DNA of 43,886 nt. It comes from a virus. The position numbers were made by a program, and so were the translations under genes. Position 1 is the stretch's first letter. The number at the start of each line of letters is the position of its first letter. Positions 24,958 through 33,142 of the stretch are shown here, in pieces. The stretch is from the IMG/VR virus record IMGVR_UViG_3300043449_000994, positions 1 through 43,886 of that record. One strand, written 5' to 3'. The notes under the pieces were generated by a model. The model had not been told where the DNA came from, ran no database searches, and was given only the letters and a program-made list of their open reading frames with translations.

Positions 24958-25208
24958 TTGATATGCGCCCTCAACCATTCATAAACTGCTGCGCCCGTCG
25001 TCACGAGGCCCACAGTAGCGATGATGAACACCCGGAACCACTTCGCACCGAGTTCCCACTCAAGAATCTTCGTCGTGATTTCTGCCTGCTCCTTGCGTAG
25101 CTGCTCCTGCTGATAGCGGATCGGCCTGAGTTCATCGCGGATAATCTCGCGCAACTGATACTCATGCGGCATTGTTCTGCGCTCTTCGCCCTGCCATTCA
25201 TCATTCAT
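24954..25208 (-). CDS. XhlA-like membrane protein with coiled coil and C-terminal anchor (84 aa)
   Basis: ATG at 25208 overlapping the upstream stop (ATGA); a longer ORF to 25232 is less likely. Residues ~15-55 form a charged coiled coil (LREIIRDELRPIRYQQEQLRKEQAEI). The C-terminus has one membrane helix (WFRVFIIATVGLVTTGAAVY) and a short basic end. This architecture matches the haemolysin XhlA / phage holin-associated type. A role in lysis is likely from its place among endolysin and spanin-like genes; holin versus accessory function cannot be decided. Confidence 0.65.
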   Translation of the reverse strand: MNDEWQGEERRTMPHEYQLREIIRDELRPIRYQQEQLRKEQAEITTKILEWELGAKWFRVFIIATVGLVTTGAAVYEWLRAHIK

Positions 25209-25354
25209 CGTTGAACCCATCCCGCCGTGCATTTCAGTCCTGCCATCACTTCCATTTCCTCGTAACTTAATGAGCCGGTTGGACGGCAGGTAATGGCGCA
25301 GCCGGTTTGAGCAAGGATCGCGCCCGCGAGTAATATCTGATGAGGTCTTCGCAC
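25205..25354 (-). CDS. Rz1-like small lipoprotein candidate (49 aa), overlapping
   Basis: A GTG at 25354 begins RRPHQILLAGAILAQTGC, a basic N-region, hydrophobic core and lipobox-like cysteine. A short mature part follows (AITCRPTGSLSYEE...AGWVQR). It overlaps the end of the preceding lipoprotein-like gene in another frame, the arrangement typical of Rz/Rz1 spanin pairs. The longer ORF to 25531 in this frame lies within that gene and looks like shadow. The lipobox is imperfect (AQTGC) and the mature part lacks the usual proline richness, so this is a moderate call. Confidence 0.5.
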   Translation of the reverse strand: MRRPHQILLAGAILAQTGCAITCRPTGSLSYEEMEVMAGLKCTAGWVQR

Positions 25355-25554
25355 TCTTTGCTGGATGCCGCCATCACATCGCCGCGAATGTCGATGATGC
25401 AAGTCTCTGGAATCGGCGGCATAGCTAGAGTAGGTTTCTGACAATCGGTTATTAGTTTGTCGAGCTGAGGTGCAGAAACCTTCACTTCGTGCTGAGTGCA
25501 TCCCTGAGTCATGACTGCTATAACTAGACATATTAGGAATAGGCTAAGCGACAT
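25267..25554 (-). CDS. Lipoprotein or N-anchored spanin-like protein (95 aa)
   Basis: The ATG at 25554 is preferred: GGAAG lies 5 nt upstream and it gives a clean signal (SLSLFLICLVIAVMTQGC). An ATG at 25590, overlapping the previous stop, would add 12 acidic residues. The mature part carries two cysteines and a C-terminal amphipathic helix (ECEDLIRYYSRARSLL). The proline-rich stretch KPTLAMPPIPETC resembles P2 LysC-type outer-membrane spanins. It precedes and overlaps the smaller Rz1-like ORF, so the two may form the spanin complex that joins inner and outer membranes at lysis. Which is inner and which outer is unclear. Confidence 0.6.
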   Translation of the reverse strand: MSLSLFLICLVIAVMTQGCTQHEVKVSAPQLDKLITDCQKPTLAMPPIPETCIIDIRGDVMAASSKECEDLIRYYSRARSLLKPAAPLPAVQPAH

Positions 25555-25586
25555 AACCTCTTCCATCATTTCTTGATATGGATCTT

Positions 25587-25685
25587 TCATACAAACAGTA
25601 AGTACAGACCTAATACCATACCCGCAGCAAAGACAGTTACGATACCTACGCCAATAAATACTTGATTTATGAATTCGTCGTTCAT
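25587..25685 (-). CDS. 32-residue single-span membrane peptide
   Basis: ATG overlaps the stop of the endolysin gene and its own stop overlaps an ATG at 25590 (both ATGA). The product MNDEFINQVFIGVGIVTVFA... continues as one membrane helix to a short LLFV end. Such peptides between endolysin and spanin genes can be holins, antiholins or pinholin-like elements. Too short for most gene finders; the perfect coupling at both ends is the main support. Confidence 0.6.
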   Translation of the reverse strand: MNDEFINQVFIGVGIVTVFAAGMVLGLYLLFV

Positions 25686-26275
25686 GCCATCACCTTTCGC
25701 ATAGAAGCCCACAAAGCTTTTCTGTCAGCCAGACCGTTAGTCCCGCCGTTGATCCGTTTAGTCATCGTAGTAAATTGTTCCGCATCTGCTAGAGAATTAC
25801 CGCCAATCATATCCCAGAAATCTGCAGCACTGAGTGCGGCCCATCTAGGTAGAGCTAGTTTAGTAGGCTCTGCTTCAAAGTCCGGAATATCCATCTTCGG
25901 AAATCTGGCACGCAGACGTTGAGTCACTCGTCTGTGATTTCCTCTGCCAGTCGTTTGGATCAACCCATGACCTCTAAAACGAGATCCATCACCGGGATAG
26001 ATATTACCCAGATCTCTACGTCCTTCATAGCGACGTTGAGCCGATGTAGGTCCCCAGATTTCGGTAGTGTATTTAAGTCGGCCAGATTCATGGCCTATTT
26101 GAGCAAGAAACGCAGCTATACGTTTCTTAGTATTGATCCCGTAGAGATTCATGGATTCATTGATCCAATCATCCCAAAAGTCAGCCCGTTCTGAAGAAAT
26201 GCCAAGTCCTTTACTCAGCTGGTTCTGTGTAATCAGAACGGGTGCTTTGGGTGATATTGGGTTTGGGACGCTCAC
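25682..26275 (-). CDS. GH19-family endolysin (chitinase-like lysozyme, 197 aa)
   Basis: GTG start in TAGTGAG directly on the previous stop. The body is a glycoside hydrolase family 19 domain: FLAQIGHESGRLKYTTEIW supplies the two catalytic glutamates (E63 and E72, nine apart as in phage GH19 endolysins). RRYEGRRDLGN and the FRGHGLIQTTGRGNH block form the substrate groove. GH19 endolysins cleave the beta-1,4 glycan bond of peptidoglycan. There is no signal peptide, so export needs a holin. It is followed by a membrane peptide and spanin-like genes, forming the lysis cassette. Confidence 0.9.
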   Translation of the reverse strand: MSVPNPISPKAPVLITQNQLSKGLGISSERADFWDDWINESMNLYGINTKKRIAAFLAQIGHESGRLKYTTEIWGPTSAQRRYEGRRDLGNIYPGDGSRFRGHGLIQTTGRGNHRRVTQRLRARFPKMDIPDFEAEPTKLALPRWAALSAADFWDMIGGNSLADAEQFTTMTKRINGGTNGLADRKALWASMRKVMA

Positions 26276-26529
26276 TACTCCCTACCCTCTTTCAGCACGT
26301 CGCGAACGTCTTCATGGCCGATCTCATTGAGTTCATTGGCGACTTCTGGTGCGGTATTGCCACGAATCAACCAGAAGGTGACGATCAGCAGAGTCCACAG
26401 CGTCGGCAGCAGCCACTTGCGGGTGTCTTCGTCAAAGTCCTTGCTGTATTCCATCGCGGCCAAAAGGATCGCAACCACATTAGTGCCGTGATAGGTGCTG
26501 AGTCCGTATTTCTTGATGAGATTGCCCAT
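26275..26529 (-). CDS. Putative holin / small membrane protein (84 aa)
   Basis: The ATG at 26529 follows the previous stop as TGATG; a GTG at 26532 is an alternative. One strong membrane helix (KWLLPTLWTLLIVTFWLI) at residues ~38-56 is preceded by a moderately hydrophobic helix (TNVVAILLAAMEYSK) that may be a second span. The C-terminus is charged (EDVRDVLKEGRE). Directly upstream of the endolysin, which is the usual holin position. The call rests on topology and context. Confidence 0.6.
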   Translation of the reverse strand: MGNLIKKYGLSTYHGTNVVAILLAAMEYSKDFDEDTRKWLLPTLWTLLIVTFWLIRGNTAPEVANELNEIGHEDVRDVLKEGRE

Positions 26530-26732
26530 CACTTGCTCCCTCTCGTCGCATCAATCGCGTTGACCATCTCGACAAACGCGGGCCATTCGTCGCGGTCAAC
26601 GAGAATCAGCCCCTCTGCGTCCAAAGGGCGCATCGAAACCCACATCCCGTCATCCTCCATACAGATGTCAGTGCCGTTGTGCCGGTACAGGGTGCCGTGC
26701 TTAGTCGTCAAACTGAGAAGGTCATCACTCAT
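26529..26732 (-). CDS. Small hypothetical protein (67 aa)
   Basis: The ATG at 26732 overlaps the upstream stop (TGATGA); a longer ORF to 26792 lies inside the upstream gene. MSDDLLSLTTKHGTLYRHNG is followed by DICMEDDGMWVSMRPLDAEG and a short helix. It looks like a small two-layer beta domain with acidic surface. No family recognised. Confidence 0.6.
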   Translation of the reverse strand: MSDDLLSLTTKHGTLYRHNGTDICMEDDGMWVSMRPLDAEGLILVDRDEWPAFVEMVNAIDATRGSK

Positions 26733-26992
26733 CACTTCATCTCTATCTGCCCAGTCGCCCGCGCCACCCACAGGATCGTGCGAATGACCCAATCAACGAC
26801 CACATCTGACAAGTCCTCGGCCATCTCTTTGATGAGTGCCGCCGCCCGTTCATGCTTGATGTTGTTGCTGATGGCTTCATTGGCTTGCTGCACGATGAAG
26901 TTCTTGATCCTCTCGACCCGGCCCTTGTCCAAGGCTTGATCGGTAATCGCGGCGATGACTAGCATCGCGGCCCAGCGTAAGAATGGGTTCAT
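26732..26992 (-). CDS. Small membrane-associated helical protein (86 aa)
   Basis: ATG overlaps the previous stop (ATGA). A short hydrophobic N-terminal stretch (FLRWAAMLVIAAITD) precedes helices rich in A, E and K (NNIKHERAAALIKEMAEDLSD), and a second hydrophobic helix (VVVDWVIRTILWVARA) lies near the C-terminus. In a chain of coupled small genes before the holin and endolysin. Function unknown. Confidence 0.6.
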   Translation of the reverse strand: MNPFLRWAAMLVIAAITDQALDKGRVERIKNFIVQQANEAISNNIKHERAAALIKEMAEDLSDVVVDWVIRTILWVARATGQIEMK

Positions 26993-27147
26993 TCCGTCAC
27001 CTCTTCGGGTTGCGGTTGCGGCAACTGCGTCTTGGCTTCCTGCTGAATGCCCGCAATCAGTTGCGCGACTTCGGCATAGGGTTTGCTGCCAAGATATTGC
27101 AAGACCGCATTCAAAAGCGCGGTTGAAACTTCGATTTTCTCAGGCAT
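26989..27147 (-). CDS. 52-residue hypothetical protein
   Basis: MPEKIEVSTALLNAVLQYLG continues SKPYAEVAQLIAGIQQEAK and ends in a Q/P/E tail. ATG at 27147 follows the previous TAA with ACC between; its TGA overlaps the next ATG. Similar short YLxxxPYxEVxxLI peptides are common beside phage lysis genes, from memory. Function unknown. Confidence 0.6.
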   Translation of the reverse strand: MPEKIEVSTALLNAVLQYLGSKPYAEVAQLIAGIQQEAKTQLPQPQPEEVTE

Positions 27148-27150
27148 GGT

Positions 27151-27480
27151 TTACTCGGCTGGTTGTGATGAGTTATCACGCTCGAATGCGCGGTTGAGAT
27201 AGTCGGAATACAGGGCTGCGTAGATCAGGCCAACCGGAACGGTTTCGCCGGTCAGTTCGCCGGTATCCAGATCGCGAAGGGAAATCACGCCTTCTGGGTC
27301 AACAGGTCCGCCGACAGTGCCTGCCGTTTCCTGATGCTGCTCACTGTTAATGACTGCAACGGTTTCTTCCTGATAGGTGATATACGGCGGTTGATCCAGA
27401 AAGTTATCAATGATGATCTGTTTTGCGCGTTTGCGGCTTACGCCTTCAATTGGTGTTTCGTCGTAATTGTATTGAAGCAT
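27151..27480 (-). CDS. Hypothetical protein after the tail fibre (109 aa)
   Basis: ATG with AGGA 7 nt upstream. MLQYNYDETPIEGVSRKRAK then a polar mid-part (QEETVAVINSEQHQETAG) and DTGELTGETVPVGLIYAALYSDYLNRAF. Position directly after a large fibre gene would suit a fibre-assembly or fibre-associated protein, but no chaperone family is recognisable. Confidence 0.6.
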   Translation of the reverse strand: MLQYNYDETPIEGVSRKRAKQIIIDNFLDQPPYITYQEETVAVINSEQHQETAGTVGGPVDPEGVISLRDLDTGELTGETVPVGLIYAALYSDYLNRAFERDNSSQPAE

Positions 27481-27492
27481 GATAATTCCTAA

Positions 27493-29886
27493 TTAAGCAG
27501 CTGACGCGGCAAGGAGGTAATAAACAGTGCCGTTCACACGGACAGCAATTCGATTGGATAGGTTTGTCGTTCCGGTATTTGAGCTAACAACACCAGTACC
27601 CTCGGTACGCAAAGAGAGAATCGTATTGCCAGCACTTAAATCGGTTGAGAAGATTTGGATAGTATCCGCTACTCCCGTGCTGGGAGCGGTGCCAGTTTTG
27701 ATGCCGAGAACGTTGGTGGCGGATGTACCAAATGAGGATGTCGCAATCCCAACGTTACCAGAACCATCAATGCGAAGTCGTTCAACATACGCACTGGATA
27801 CTAGGTTATAGAATATGTGAGCCGCTCCGTTCCCGCTTGTGTACGTTAACTGGCTTGTAGCGACACCAAATCCGTAGTGGGATGCCGTACCCGTGTCATA
27901 CAGCCGTATCTTATTCGGATCACCCGCTGTTCCGGCAACATTTGCAAACTGGAGAGGGACGTTGATTGTGGTGGTGCCAATCCCCACGTTACCGCTTTCG
28001 TCAATGCGGAGACGTTCTGCGGAGTTTGTCCAGAATGTAAGGGGGGAGGCAGTAGAAACATATAGCGCCATACCCCCGGTAGTATTACCCCCAGTCCTGA
28101 GAACGACCCCATCTGCCGTCGTAGCCCCGCCCCAAGACGCATCCGTATGGGTAATGCTATTAGCTCCTATCGCAAGGGACGCTGCAGAGTTTCCGTTTGT
28201 AACGGTTAGTACTGCTCGTCCTGAAGTGCCAGCCGATACATATGAAACCTGAGCCGCGCCGTTTACGTCTAGGAGAGCAGCGGGAGAGGGCTGACCGATA
28301 CCCACGTTACCGCTGGAATCTAGGGTTAGTGCATTTTGGACGGTGGTATCTAGACTGATTGATGTATTGGCAGAATTGGAGTTCTGGCGAAAAGCAAAAT
28401 TGCCCGACCCATCCATGTACATGCGTTCGGTCCCAGCATGGGAGAGGGTAAACGCAAGTCCAGATGTGACCCTGAGTTGTCCTACGGAGGGGGCTATGGG
28501 TGCCGTACTGCCGTTTATTTGCAGACTGATCGAATTGGTCGAAGAGTCCTGAACGATTAAGGATGACGCTAACCCTGAATCGCTGGACCGCACTCGCATC
28601 GAGGTGCTGGAACTGCTCAGTACGTCCAGTGCGTAACTCGGTGCGTTCGTACCAATACCCACATTTCCAGCAGAGTCGATGCGAAGTCGCTCTGAGCCAG
28701 CAGTTGACCACGCTACAGTGTCTGCTGCGGGAAACCACAGTCCGGTATTGGGGTCGCCGTTCGGTATCAGGGTCGGCAGTGCTGCCGTGCCTGCCCGAAT
28801 CGCTACAGTATCACCAGACGCATCTCCCAGTGTGACGTTGCCGGTTGCGCCCAGAGTGGTGAAAGTCCCCGCGGCTGGCGTGGTGCCGCCAATCGCGGGG
28901 GGAGAGGACAAATTCAGTGTGCCGCCCAGCGTCAGTGAGCCTGAGCTGGTGACGGTGCCTGTGAGAGTGAGTCCGTTGACCGTGCCGGTGCCTGAAACTG
29001 AAGTGACGGTGCCTGTCGTTGAGCTAGTACCTGCGCCAATGGCGGTCCTGAACGACGCCGCGTCAAGCGTTGAGACCGTGTTATCCGCATTGATACGCGG
29101 GAACGTAATGGCGCTTGGGTTAGCCAGGGTGAACAGGTTGCCGCCCACTGTTGTCGCGCCGAGACTTGTTCGCCCAGTGGCAGCGGTAAGCCCGGTAGAC
29201 CCGCCGTCCCATTTAAGACGGTCTGTGTAGGCTGTGTCCCAGTTCGACTGAGAGGCCGTAGTCGGGATCGAGTACCCGGTCGCCAGAGATACGGCTATTG
29301 TGCCGCTGGTCGTGACGGGCGTACTACTGACCGACAATCCTGTTGGGACACTCAACCCTACACTAGTGACCGTGCCGAGGTTGGTGGTGTAGGCCGTCGT
29401 GTCCAGCGTCCAGGTATCGGCGGCAGTTTTCTTCAGCAACCCAGACGTGCCTGATAGTACAGCAATGGCCGTCAGGTCGGCATCAAGCGGCTGATACAGG
29501 CTGGCATGGGCGTGATTCCCTTCCGCCACCGTTCCACTTGTCGTGCCGAATATTGCCGCTGCACTGATCTGCTGGCCGGTCAGCGTCAGGTCAATGCTGG
29601 TGCTGTCGGCAATGGTGACGGGCGGGGCCAGAGCATCAATCGCCTGTTTGACCCGCAGCGGTGACATCGAGCGCAAGGCCGATTCAGTTCCGGCCTCCAT
29701 CTCGGCCTGACTGGCTGAAACAGTGGAAATATCCGCGTCATAGCCTTGTACCGTCACGCCAATATCATTGGCTGTCAGCCCCGTGGCTTCCGTCACCCAC
29801 GCATAGCCCGTCCATACCCAGACCTTGCCGTTCTCGGTATGCGTCTGGCCCAGCGTGGGCGAGGATGGAAAGTTGAGTGCAGCCAT
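27493..29886 (-). CDS. Tail fibre with RLRIDxxGNVGIGT repeats (797 aa)
   Basis: N-terminal ~60 residues (FPSSPTLGQTHTENGKVWVW) form a phage-fibre attachment-type domain. A Ser/Thr/Gly-rich shaft follows (VTSVGLSVPTGLSVSST). At least five copies of ERLRIDxSGNVGIGT mark the beta-helical stalk seen in S74-type fibres, but the protein ends in RVNGTVYYLLAASAA with no intramolecular chaperone domain. The fibre presumably trimerises and binds the host surface. It follows another fibre in a TAACCATGG junction. Confidence 0.85.
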   Translation of the reverse strand: MAALNFPSSPTLGQTHTENGKVWVWTGYAWVTEATGLTANDIGVTVQGYDADISTVSASQAEMEAGTESALRSMSPLRVKQAIDALAPPVTIADSTSIDLTLTGQQISAAAIFGTTSGTVAEGNHAHASLYQPLDADLTAIAVLSGTSGLLKKTAADTWTLDTTAYTTNLGTVTSVGLSVPTGLSVSSTPVTTSGTIAVSLATGYSIPTTASQSNWDTAYTDRLKWDGGSTGLTAATGRTSLGATTVGGNLFTLANPSAITFPRINADNTVSTLDAASFRTAIGAGTSSTTGTVTSVSGTGTVNGLTLTGTVTSSGSLTLGGTLNLSSPPAIGGTTPAAGTFTTLGATGNVTLGDASGDTVAIRAGTAALPTLIPNGDPNTGLWFPAADTVAWSTAGSERLRIDSAGNVGIGTNAPSYALDVLSSSSTSMRVRSSDSGLASSLIVQDSSTNSISLQINGSTAPIAPSVGQLRVTSGLAFTLSHAGTERMYMDGSGNFAFRQNSNSANTSISLDTTVQNALTLDSSGNVGIGQPSPAALLDVNGAAQVSYVSAGTSGRAVLTVTNGNSAASLAIGANSITHTDASWGGATTADGVVLRTGGNTTGGMALYVSTASPLTFWTNSAERLRIDESGNVGIGTTTINVPLQFANVAGTAGDPNKIRLYDTGTASHYGFGVATSQLTYTSGNGAAHIFYNLVSSAYVERLRIDGSGNVGIATSSFGTSATNVLGIKTGTAPSTGVADTIQIFSTDLSAGNTILSLRTEGTGVVSSNTGTTNLSNRIAVRVNGTVYYLLAASAA

Positions 29887-29888
29887 GG

Positions 29889-31994
29889 TTATGCGAGCTT
29901 GATTGCAGTGATCTGGGAGGCGTTATTGCCCGCGCCATTGGCAGACAGGGCGGCTTTAATCAGGCTAGTGGTGGCTCCGGCACTGGTCGCCATTTGCGCG
30001 GTGATTGTCGTTGTGCCCGCCAAGGTGATGATGGCGGTCATGCAGAGGTTGCACCCTGACCCTGACGCTGATGGGTGATAAGCCTGCTGTGAGGCGTAAT
30101 GCGTGGTGCCGGTGCTGATGCGCCCGTAAATGGTTTCTGCTGTGGTGGCGTTTCTTTGCTGAGTGAGGTGCGCCGTGACCAGCCATGTGCCTGCCGCCAG
30201 ACTTACGCCCGGACCGTTGTACCAAGTATTGCTACTCGGCATCTGCACGTCGGCAGACAACGAGGCTTTGCTATTCGTGATGCTGCCTGCCGATGGCGTC
30301 GTCCAGCTGTAGTCGTAATCGGTGTCCGTGTCCTTAGTCAGCACCTGTCCGGTCGTGCCGCCCGCTGGAGGTTCGTTGACCGGAATATCGCCCGACCCCA
30401 GCAGACTGGTGGATTTCACCGTCTTGATATTGGTGGCTGAGACCAGTGTGGCTTGCTTGCCATCCAGTGCCGTCTGTAGTCCGGTAATTGCCCCGATGGT
30501 GTGCTGGTCTGGGTCTTGCCTATCCGTCAGAGAATCGTGACTGGTGGCACTGAATGTCGATGCTGACGCCGCTACCCGGTCCTGAATCGTCCTGACTGCC
30601 GCGATGACGACATGCGGAGTATTGGCCGTGTACGCCGTGCTGGTCTTGAGGACAATCTGATACAGCGCCACGATTTCCGCGACGGAAATACCCAACCCTT
30701 CAAACTGCTCGGTATAGGCATCATCGACCGTATCATGCGCCAGTCGGCCCATCACCAGTCTGACGGGGTTTGTCTGGCTGTTCGTCGCCACCAGCCAATA
30801 GGCGATGTACTTGCCCTCGCCTGCGTCGGACAACGAACCAGACCCGCCGCTGACCGGGTTGTATCTCGCGGTAGCAGTCCCGGCCACCCAAGGCGTGGTC
30901 GAAGCCGTGGTCATCACATAGGCCGTACCGCTCAGATACATAACCGGCAACGAAGCCGCCCCGGTCAGGGTTTGCTCAAAGGCCGCTGACGGACTGGCGG
31001 AATGGGTGATCGTGTGTTCAAGGTCTTCATCGGCAATCGACAACGGCGCACCGACTGCGACTGTGACAGCAGATTCGTCATCCAGTGTGTAGCTGAGAGC
31101 GCCACCCGACCGCCAGACTGTGCCGACATTCCGGTGGTGGACGTAGTGCCACTCTGGATCGCCCGTCACCGAATGCCGCTCGTCCCCAACGATCAGCGCC
31201 TTGCTGTTCGCCGCGTCCCAATAGACGTAGCCAGCGTTGATGCTGTTCTTGATGTCGCCATAGATGCCTGCGTCATACAGCGCCCACGTGGAGGGATTGA
31301 TCGAGTAATACCGTCCTTGCGACGTGTCATCAATGACAATCGTCAGGGCCGATGAGAAGGTATGCTTCTCGCCCCGGTAGTACGCATCGAACGATGCGCC
31401 CGTAGGCGCAATGGATAGCGTGCGGGTGCCTTCGTTGAAGGTGATGACCGAATCCGTCCGGTTGACGAAGCCGGTGAGCTGGCCATTGACTGAACCCACC
31501 GCTGTACGCGCTTCTGCATCAAGGTTCGTCCAGGCGGTGTCGTAATCCGTGCTGGACGACTTCAGCAGTACATCGCCGGTGGTGCCGCCCGTAGGGAACG
31601 GTTCAACCTGATCGACCCATTCTGTGTCGTAATCGGTATTGGACGCCTTGGCCAGTAATTGCCCCGTCGTCCCGCCCACCACGACACCGACACCATCAGC
31701 CCCGTCCGTGCCATTGGTGCCATTGGTGCCATTCAGCCCCGGATCGCCCTGCGGTCCTTGTGTACCGCTCGACGCATCAACCCACTGCGACGAAGAACCG
31801 TCGTTGTAGTAGATCAGTAGTTCGCCGGTTTCTGAGTTGAACCAAAGACCAGCATCGACTGGAGACGCGGGCGGGGTCGCGCTGACATCGACCGCCAACC
31901 CGGCAACAGGCAACACATCGGGCGGCAATAGGTCGCCTGACGGTATCTCCTGAAGTGTCCCGTCAATCGTGACGAGTGGGCGGCGGTCAGCCAT
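29889..31994 (-). CDS. Tail fibre with collagen-like and GGTTG repeats (701 aa)
   Basis: The N-terminus carries a phage fibre domain (GLWFNSETGELLIYYND) then a Gly-X-Y stretch (GPQGDPGLNGTNGTNGTDG). Three copies of a module GGTTGxxLxKxxxTDYDxxW follow or flank the body (near residues 105, 137 and 565). The middle is a long beta-rich globular part. Collagen-like and TDYD modules are typical of trimeric fibres. Start in TAATCCATGG. Probably a receptor-binding or fibre-shaft component working with the 797-aa fibre next to it. Confidence 0.8.
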   Translation of the reverse strand: MADRRPLVTIDGTLQEIPSGDLLPPDVLPVAGLAVDVSATPPASPVDAGLWFNSETGELLIYYNDGSSSQWVDASSGTQGPQGDPGLNGTNGTNGTDGADGVGVVVGGTTGQLLAKASNTDYDTEWVDQVEPFPTGGTTGDVLLKSSSTDYDTAWTNLDAEARTAVGSVNGQLTGFVNRTDSVITFNEGTRTLSIAPTGASFDAYYRGEKHTFSSALTIVIDDTSQGRYYSINPSTWALYDAGIYGDIKNSINAGYVYWDAANSKALIVGDERHSVTGDPEWHYVHHRNVGTVWRSGGALSYTLDDESAVTVAVGAPLSIADEDLEHTITHSASPSAAFEQTLTGAASLPVMYLSGTAYVMTTASTTPWVAGTATARYNPVSGGSGSLSDAGEGKYIAYWLVATNSQTNPVRLVMGRLAHDTVDDAYTEQFEGLGISVAEIVALYQIVLKTSTAYTANTPHVVIAAVRTIQDRVAASASTFSATSHDSLTDRQDPDQHTIGAITGLQTALDGKQATLVSATNIKTVKSTSLLGSGDIPVNEPPAGGTTGQVLTKDTDTDYDYSWTTPSAGSITNSKASLSADVQMPSSNTWYNGPGVSLAAGTWLVTAHLTQQRNATTAETIYGRISTGTTHYASQQAYHPSASGSGCNLCMTAIITLAGTTTITAQMATSAGATTSLIKAALSANGAGNNASQITAIKLA

Positions 31995-31997
31995 GGA

Positions 31998-32507
31998 TTA
32001 CGCCAAAACGATGGGCTGAAGCCATTCAAAGTTGATACTGGTGGCTGAAGTCGCCACGCCAATCTTCTGCACGACCTGTCCAGTACCAGTCGGTGCTGTT
32101 GAGGTGAATCCGCCCGCCGTAGTAGCCGACAGGAAGACTTCGCCTGGGGTTGCGCCTGAGACAGCGACGTTCGGGCCTTCGAAATAAACAGTCGCGGCTG
32201 CGGGGGCCGTGACCGACGACAAGACAAAACCGTGGGCATATTTGCCACTGGTACTTGCGTCAGCTTTCCTTACCTTGGCCGTGCCGCCATCATTAAATAG
32301 GTTCACAAAGTCACCCGCCGCCAGATTCTCAGAGGACACGATGGCCGCGGTATCTGCACCGATGCCGACCGGCATCATGCTGGTATCGAGTCTTCCAGCA
32401 CTGTCCAGCGCAGGAATATCGCCAGCATTTGCTGCCCCGGCGGAAGTAACAGTCGCCTCAGTCTCGGTCAGAACGCCAGCGTTATTGCGGATGTATTTAT
32501 CAGCCAT
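31998..32507 (-). CDS. Head-fibre or tail-decorating protein (169 aa)
   Basis: ATG after GAGGTAAACC. MADKYIRNNAGVLTETEATV, then GAANAGDIPALDSAGRLDTS (a fibre-linker motif), and a beta-barrel-like body (GDFVNLFNDGGTAKVRKADA, GKYAHGFVLSS) as in DUF2190-type head decorations. Its C-terminal strands (QKIGVATSATSINFEWLQPI) match those of the next protein upstream, implying shared ancestry. Exposed structural protein. Confidence 0.7.
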   Translation of the reverse strand: MADKYIRNNAGVLTETEATVTSAGAANAGDIPALDSAGRLDTSMMPVGIGADTAAIVSSENLAAGDFVNLFNDGGTAKVRKADASTSGKYAHGFVLSSVTAPAAATVYFEGPNVAVSGATPGEVFLSATTAGGFTSTAPTGTGQVVQKIGVATSATSINFEWLQPIVLA

Positions 32508-32515
32508 GGTTTACC

Positions 32516-33142
32516 TCAAAAAATCAGGATGGGTGAAAGAGGGTTGATGTCGATCTGCGTGGCACTGACCGCCAGTCCGATCTGGTGGATATAGGCCAGT
32601 CCTGCCAGTGATTGCGTCAGCACACCTGAAGCACCGACATACACGGGGCCATCGGCCCAGTTCCAACTGGGTTCGGTCAACAGGCCGGATGTCTGGATGT
32701 TCACGTCGTCGCCCGCTACCACGGCTCCCGTGCTGATGCCGATGCAACGTCCGGCATGAGAGGCATTGCTGCCATCGCAGACATAGGCAAGACCGGATAC
32801 AACGCGAATGGCGCGGTGGCCGGAGAGGTTAGTGGCGGCTTCGTGAACCTGAGAGACAACACCTTCGCCCGCCGGTCCCGGTTCGCCCTGCGGCCCACGT
32901 ATTCCCGCCAGTCCGGTGACTTCAACCGTAGTCGTGACAGGCTCGACAATGATGGAGGTGGTTACATCCTCCGATACGGTGATTTGCGAAACCGGGATGT
33001 CATGGGGTGGCAATTGAACCGTCGGATCACCCGTTGCCACAATGGTTGTGGTGACAGGGGAAACAACGATAGTCGCAGAAATGCCCGTCGAAACGACCAC
33101 CTGGGTTGGATCAACCAGGACGGTGCAGTCAACGAGGGCCAT
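32516..33142 (-). CDS. Collagen-like fibre protein (208 aa)
   Basis: TGATG coupling with the gene before. The first ~75 residues are Val/Thr-rich beta repeats in which VVSPVTTTIVATG and IVEPVTTTVEVTG are a repeated pair. A short collagen-like piece, GIRGPQGEPGPAGEG, follows. The C-terminal domain (YVCDGSNASHAGRCIGISTG, GDDVNIQTSG, HQIGLAVSATQIDINPLSPI) resembles the 169-aa neighbour. Trimeric fibre architecture is likely. Confidence 0.7.
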   Translation of the reverse strand: MALVDCTVLVDPTQVVVSTGISATIVVSPVTTTIVATGDPTVQLPPHDIPVSQITVSEDVTTSIIVEPVTTTVEVTGLAGIRGPQGEPGPAGEGVVSQVHEAATNLSGHRAIRVVSGLAYVCDGSNASHAGRCIGISTGAVVAGDDVNIQTSGLLTEPSWNWADGPVYVGASGVLTQSLAGLAYIHQIGLAVSATQIDINPLSPILIF

